64,000 nucleotides of DNA. Origin: Combretum micranthum. Taxonomy: Eukaryota; Streptophyta; Magnoliopsida; Myrtales; Combretaceae. Positions 58,363 through 64,000 of the stretch are shown here, in pieces. The position numbers were made by a program, and so were the translations under genes. The DNA lies in assembly GCA_024138025.1 (NCBI GenBank), contig JAMXBD010002750.1, forward strand, positions 62,001 through 126,000, given 5' to 3'. The first letter of the stretch is position 1, and every line of letters begins with the position of its first letter. Under the pieces are notes generated by a model, which saw nothing but the letters and a program-made list of their open reading frames with translations, ran no database searches and was not told where the DNA came from.

Positions 58363-61300
58363 ATGTTAGCACGACGAGAACAGGGCCTTTGTTACAATTG
58401 TGATGAAAAATATCATCGCAATCATAAATGCAAATCTAAATTTCTTTTATTATTGCATGATATTGATGATGACTCTGAGGGAATATCTGAGATGGCTGAT
58501 TTAGACCATACTGATTTAGAGACAGGTTCTATTAGCTATCATGCTTTATCAGGCACTTTAAAACCTTGTACTCTAAAGTTCAAGGGTTATATCAATGGCC
58601 ATGAGGTTTTGATTTTAGTTGATACAGGCAGTACACACAATTTTGTGCAAGCTCGATTAGTTCATCATTTGGGATTGGTTGTACAACCTGCATCCAAATT
58701 TTCAGTCATGATTGGTAATGGTTCTACAATGCAGTGTGATGGGATTTGTTCTGATGTTCATTTTTCTATTCAATCTTGGGATTTCCACGATTCGTTTTAT
58801 GTTCTTCCCATACAAGGGGCTGAAGTGGTGCTAGGAATACAATGGCTGACTAGATTGGGACCAGTGACTATGGATTATTCCAAACTAACACTGGAATTCT
58901 TTTCTCAAGGGAAATCTGTTATGTTGATTGGCGATAGGTTTGCTATGACTGAAGAAATTTCACATCACCAATTACGTAGATTGGTTTCTACTGATGCCAT
59001 TGCTACTTGTTATCATTTGGTGGCTCAGAAAGTGGATACTGTGACATCATCGAATACCACCAACAACACTGCTATTCAAGCCTTGTTGGGCAGATTTTCT
59101 CGTGTCTTTGAGGCACCTTCATCATTGCCACCTCTTCGCACTATCCAACATCAAATTCATTTAGTTCCCAACACTTCTCCAGTCAATGTCAAACCCTATC
59201 GCTATCCACATTTTCAGAAAAATGAGATTGAAAGACAGGTGGAGGAAATGTTAGCTCAAGGAGTCATTCAACGCAGCACTAGTGCCTTTTCTTCTCCAGT
59301 TTTATTGGTCAAAAAGAAAGATGGGAGCTGGCGTTTTTGTGTGGATTATCGGGCTTTAAATCAAGTTACTGTTCGGGATAATTTTCCTATTCCCACAGTT
59401 GATGAATTGATTGATGAACTTAGGAATGCATGTTTATTCTCTAAACTTGATCTCAGAGCAGGATACCATCAGATTCGAATGGATCCCCAGGATGTGGACA
59501 AGACTGCTTTTAGAACTCACCAAGGTCATTACGAATTTCTTGTAATGCCTTTTGGGTTAAGTAATGCACCTTCCACTTTTCAATCTATTATGAATACAAT
59601 GTTTCAGTCTTATTTGAGGAAGTTTGTCATTATTTTCTTTGATGATATTTTGATATATAGCAGTAACATGGAAGATCATTTGCAACATTTGACTTTGGTT
59701 TTGCAAACTTTATTGGATAATAAATTTTTCTTGAAGGAGAGCAAGTGTTCTTTTGCCCAATCTACTATTGAATATTTGGGACATGTGGTTTCTTTCAATG
59801 CTCTTAAGCCAGATCCTTCGAAGGTGGGATGCATAGCTAATTGGGAAACTCCAAGAAATGTTAAACAATTGAGAGCATTTTTGGGTCTCTCGGGCTATTA
59901 CAGAAAGTTCATTAAGGGTTATGCTACTATTGCTGGACCCTTAACAGATTTATTGAAAACTGATGGGTTTCATTGGTCAGCAGAGGCTGATCAAGCTTTT
60001 TCACAGCTAAAGGAGGCTTTGATTAATGCACCTATTTTAGCTTTGCCAGATTTTAATCAACCCTTTGTAGTTGAGACAGATGCATCTGGAGTGGGCATTG
60101 GTGCAGTACTGTTACAACAGTCTCACCCAATTGCATATTTTAGTAAGAAACTTCCTAATCACTTAAGGAAAGCTTCTGTTTATGTTAGGGAACTGTATGC
60201 TGTTGTAGAATCAGTCAGAAAATGGAGACATTATTTGTTGGGTAATCATTTTCAAATTAGGACTGATCATCGAAGTTTGAAAGAACTACTGTCACAGGTC
60301 ATTCAGACACCTGAACAGCAACGTTATGTGACCAAGCTGTTGGGCTATGACTATGAGATTGTCTACAAGAAAGGAGTAGACAATGTGTTGCTGATGGTTT
60401 ATCACGTCAATACAATGATGCCTCTTTATTGGCTTTTTCTATGCCCATTTTCAATTGTATTGATGATCTTAAACAGGAGTATCAGACTTTACCTGCTTTT
60501 CAGACTCTCATTTCTCAATTACAAGCAGGTCTTGTTTCCAAGCAGAAGATTGAATGGAAACATGGGTTACTATATTGTGGGAATCGTTTATTTTTGGTGC
60601 CTGAATCTTTATTAATTCCTCGAATTTTGGAGGAATTTCATGGTTCACCGATGGCTGGCCATTTTGGAGTGACCAAGACATTTAAACGTATTGCCAGTCA
60701 ATTTTATTGGCCCAAGATGAGGTCACAGATTGAAGCTTATGTTCGAAATTGTCACATATGTCAACAGATTAAGTATGTGACTACTGCCCCGGCTGGATTA
60801 TTAGTCCCTCTGCCAATTCCTATTAGAATTTGGGAAGACATTGCTATGGATTTCATCACACATCTTCCCTCTTCTAAGGGCTGTTCAGTGATATTAGTAG
60901 TTGTGGATAGATTATCCAAATACTGCCATTTGGGGGCTCTGGATAGTCATTTTACAGCTACTAAGGTTGCCAACTTATTTTTGAACATGATTGTTAAACT
61001 TCATGGATTCCCTAAATCCATTGTTTCTGATCGAGATTCTATTTTTCTCAGTCAATTTTGGAAAGAATTATTTCGTTTGAGTGGGACGAAATTACATATG
61101 AGTTCAGCCTACCATCCTCAATCGGATGGTCAAACTGAAGTGTTGAATAGGACTATTCAACAATACCTTCGATGTTTTGTTATGGATTATCCTGAGAGGT
61201 GGACTTTGTATTTGCCTTGGGCTGAGTATGCCTATAATACTTCATACCATGAGGGAGCTGGAATGACTCCATTCCAGATTGTGTATGGCAGAGAACCCCC

Positions 61301-61973
61301 TGTTTTACCTTCCTATTTAGGGGGCTCTTCACCAGTAGCAGCAGTGGATCAAGACTTGGTTTCTCGAGACCAAGCTCTTAAGGTTTTACATGCTAATTTA
61401 CAGCATGCTCAAGCTAAAATGAAGAGTTTAGCTGACAAGCATCGATCCGATGTGGTCTATAATGAGGGGGATCAAGTGTATGTCAGGCTCCAACCTTATA
61501 GACAACTATCATTGGCTTCTCATAAGAGCCATAAGTTGTCTAAACGTTTTTATGGGCCTTTTACTGTACTCAAGAAGATTGGTCAGTGTGCTTATGAATT
61601 GGATCTTCCCCCTTCATCTAAAATTCATCGAGTTTTTCATGTTTCTTTGTTGAAACCAGCACATGGTACTGATTTACAACCTCTTGAGCTTCCTCCAGAG
61701 TCTTATAACTCTGGTCCACTCCTTCAACCTATGGCTATCTTAAGTTCCCACTATGTGGTTCAACAAGGTGCCTCTATTCCCCAAGTATTGGTACAATGGA
61801 AGGGATTAGCCACTGAGGATTCTACTTGGGAAGATTGGGACAAGTTTCGACAGACTTATGCATACTTTGACCTTGAGGACAAGGTCATTTTTCCAGAACA
61901 GGGGAAACTTGTTACGGACAGACAGCATAGGAACAGATCCAAACCAGTTTGGATGGAAGACTACTACACATAA
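58363..61973 (+). pseudogene. zinc knuckle and pol with chromodomain, one frameshift
   Basis: 58363-60615 is open. It has a CCHC knuckle CYNCDEKYHRNHKC (about 58390), protease 'LVDTGSTHNF' (about 58616) and 'VVLGIQWL', then reverse transcriptase with 'SKLDLRAGYHQIR' and active site 'FFDDILIYS' (about 59635). RNase H follows with 'ETDASGVGIGAVLL' and 'RTDHRSLKELL'. One base is missing near 60387, in the linker after RNase H. The second frame (to 61973) has the integrase: HHCC 'HGSPMAGHFG' and 'CHICQQIK', catalytic core 'DIAMDF', 'SDRDSIF' and 'YHPQSDGQTEVLN'. It ends in a chromodomain 'VLVQWKGL...STWEDW'. All catalytic residues that I looked for are present. Confidence 0.92.
61898..61909 (+). 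promoter_or_regulatory. polypurine tract of the second chromovirus
   Basis: CAGGGGAAACT precedes the TG of the 3' LTR. It lies inside the pol reading frame. Confidence 0.6.
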
Positions 61974-62429
61974 ATACTTTCAGTTATAGTTACAGCTGGA
62001 TTGAGTAGGATGTAACAGATACAGCTTAGATCTCAAAAATAGTACAAGTAGATCTTAACAGAACATGTATCATATAGTTTTCAGCAAGATAGTTACGGTC
62101 ATGTAACTGTATAACAGAAAAATAGCAACATGCATGTAACAAAAACAGTATAAATAAGAGATCGAGATACACAGAGAGTATCCTCATCTTTTGCCAATAG
62201 TTGTGGTGCCTTGAGTACAGGAGCCTGATCCAGCTCGAATAGGATTAACCTACATAACATACAGAGAGTTAGCATTAGTAGGAATAAAACAGAAGACAAT
62301 CAATAGAAGATCGAGAGAAAAACAGAGAGTTAGGGTTTTCGAAACATACCATTTGAAGAGAAAGACAGAAAATGAAGCTTAAATACCTAGGGTTTAGTTG
62401 AACATCAATTTACGGTTTTGTCCCTAACA
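61910..62429 (+). repeat. 3' LTR of the second chromovirus
   Basis: It starts TGTTACGGACAGACAGC and ends TGTCCCTAACA, 520 bp. Pol runs 64 bp into it before its stop at 61971-61973. Confidence 0.93.
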
Positions 62430-62434
62430 AAATG

Positions 62435-63139
62435 ATAACAAGAAATTAAGAAACTTAAGCACTAATGAAAATTCTTGTTTAGTTATATGCTTAGTAATAT
62501 ATGTTTGTTATCTTATAAGAATCATAAATCAAGACTCGGATTTTCCGATATATTATCGATGAATTATGGTCATTCAAATCATAATTGTTGCACTTGGCTG
62601 ATTGTTGCATTGCATATGCTTATTCATTAAACTTTACTTGAATTTGATTGGATTGTGTTAAGATTTAGTTATTCACTGAGCTTATTGTACTCACACTCCG
62701 ATAGATTGTTTGTTTACAAGAAATTAAGGGGAAAGATCAAGTTTAAGGAATGGAAGCCATTATAAGACAGAAAAGAAGTTTGGATAGAAGTTGAAGAAAA
62801 TGTTTTATATATGTAATGAAGTTCTTTGGAGACTAATAGTTATATTGTTGTATTAATGAAGTCTTTTGGAGACTAAAGTTTGTAAAGTTGTAAAGTTATA
62901 ATGTAATATTTAAGGACGTTTGTACTGTTATTCCTATGTGTGACATATATGTATACAATATTTTTCTTATTCTAATCAACCTTTGGTTTTGTTATGACTT
63001 TTCATGCCACGGAGTATTATGGTAGTGCCATGTTCATGTGCCATTATGAAAGTCTTAAATAGATTAACAAAAATGCCCGTGACTTTAGTTTGTTATATGT
63101 TATATTGATACTTCTAGGGTACCTTATGGGGATATGACA
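62435..63139 (+). repeat. 3' part of a large LTR (H)
   Basis: It contains TTATTCACTGAGCTTATTG followed by CACACTCCGATAG (about 62668-62705), the diverged form of the family's TCACTAAGCT...ACCCCTATAG motif. It ends AGGGTACCTTATGGGG and ATATGACA at 63139, matching the family terminus. The chromovirus splits it. Its left end and target duplication could not be located. Confidence 0.6.
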
Positions 63140-64000
63140 GCCTATTTGAGAAAGTTAGATGCGGCAGATTGCTCTAACGATCCCAATGTTAAGCCAACCA
63201 AGTTAAATCTCTTTAAAGCTATCTTAATAATTAAACCGGACTCACTAGGCCCTATCACTTAACCTGCAAGTTAAACACATATATAAATAATAATATTTAT
63301 ATAACTAAATTATTGAAATACACGCATACATGTACACATTTCCTCATTTACAGTGGAGATGGCATTTTTAGTAGATAACACATTTTAGAAAGATGAAAAA
63401 CGAAAATGATGTACTAAGAACTTTCATAAATGGATAAAAACATGTTTTGAGAAGTTGTTTAAGTTTAAACTAAACAATGCCTATCATATGCGTTTGAAAA
63501 CAAATCATATAGACATTGTTTTCATAAGAAGTGTTAAAAACTTGTTTTCGAAAATTGTCGAGGTCTGAAGTTTTGATAAATCTATATTATGTGTTGAAGC
63601 AAGTGTTTTCTGAGTTTTATTTAAAATAAAGAATGATAAAACATATAATAAAATGAGAGTAGACCAGCCTCTAAGTTCGTTGATGATCTAGATACAGGTT
63701 TTAGATGATAAGTCCCCTGTTAGATCATTATGTGGTCAGAAGCTATTATCTTAGGATGTTTTGATGATAAAATCGAATCTAGAATAGTTGTGATGAGGCA
63801 GAGTTGCTTAGGAGTTGGGTTGGTTAGTATGTTGTTGTTGGTGTCGCTGTCAAGGCTTAAGTTTTGCCCTACATTTTGTGTTTTAGGTCGTTCTTATGCG
63901 TTTTGAGGCTTAGATCTGTTCTAAAGAGGTTGAGAGGTGTTTTGGAGTTATTTTGTATATTTTATGTTGTTGAGGCCTAGTTTTCCCTCGAAGTGGATAG
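63140..64000. other. right edge of the window, nothing recognised
   Basis: AT-rich sequence without a protein domain, LTR end or terminal inverted repeat that I could support. Confidence 0.4.

Larger units (their letters stand above)
56963..62429 (+). mobile_element. nearly complete Ty3/gypsy chromovirus, target duplication AAATG
   Basis: It is 5.47 kb with two LTRs (56963-57469 and 61910-62429), a candidate primer site, gag, pol, a C-terminal chromodomain and a purine tract. A perfect 5 bp repeat AAATG flanks it (56958-56962, 62430-62434). Short LTRs and a chromodomain of the 'VLVQWKGL...LEDKVIF' kind suggest the Reina/Galadriel side of the chromoviruses; this is from memory of motif style. 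Only about four or five frame breaks separate it from an intact coding region, so it is much younger than the element at 1-7713. Confidence 0.93.

Noticed and set aside
43076..63139. One single LTR running from TGTAATAACC to ATATGACA with everything else nested
   Set aside because: The 3'-end motifs occur twice (about 47322 and 62690) and the flanks do not form a target duplication, so at least two LTRs are involved.

Overview
The window looks like nuclear DNA of a dicotyledonous plant: AT-rich, intron-containing and dominated by transposable elements. The only host gene I can support is TAF9, a histone-fold subunit of TFIID and SAGA. Its coding exons lie at 23873-24130 and 25420-25734. A probable 5' UTR exon lies at about 12770-12886, so the 5' UTR intron would be about 10.9 kb. 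Nothing bacterial, no CRISPR array and no RNA gene was recognised.

Layout. 1-7713: 3' part of a decayed Ty3/gypsy chromovirus (Tekay/Del-like) with a 2.9 kb 3' LTR, inserted into a large LTR (7714-10967, minus). 10968-12769: flank of TAF9 with a 110 bp tandem duplication and a Mutator-like TIR element ending next to the 5' UTR. 12770-25734: TAF9, with a dead 6.1 kb LINE (itself carrying a MITE) in the 5' UTR intron and tandem duplications around both splice sites of the coding intron. 25735-30315: 3' flank with a GC-rich hAT-type element that has a perfect 8 bp target duplication. 30316-63139: a nest of large solo LTRs of one superfamily. Four of them have perfect 5 bp target duplications (30316-35217; 35476-42366; 38492-42028 nested in the previous one; 50022-54544 nested in 47770-56531). 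A nearly complete Ty3/gypsy chromovirus sits at 56963-62429 with both LTRs, a candidate primer-binding site and a perfect target duplication. 63140-64000: nothing recognised.

Most interesting structure. (1) Six large LTRs on both strands share a 63-70 bp exon-like cassette bounded by an AG acceptor (tract strength varies) and a GTGAGT donor, with one reading frame conserved to a stop, and upstream of it a conserved block of about 95 bp. These LTRs seem to carry a conserved splicing architecture. (2) In the Tekay-like LTR, four successive copies of one 10-base core (ATGATGCAAT) are each flanked by short self-complementary arms whose bases change in a compensatory way. (3) The TAF9 coding intron has duplicated donor and triplicated acceptor regions with usable-looking decoys, and the TAF9 C-terminus appears frameshifted.

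Caution: many frame breaks, and the LTR-LTR differences of the second chromovirus, are single-base losses, often in homopolymers. Part of the apparent decay could be uncorrected long-read sequence error.
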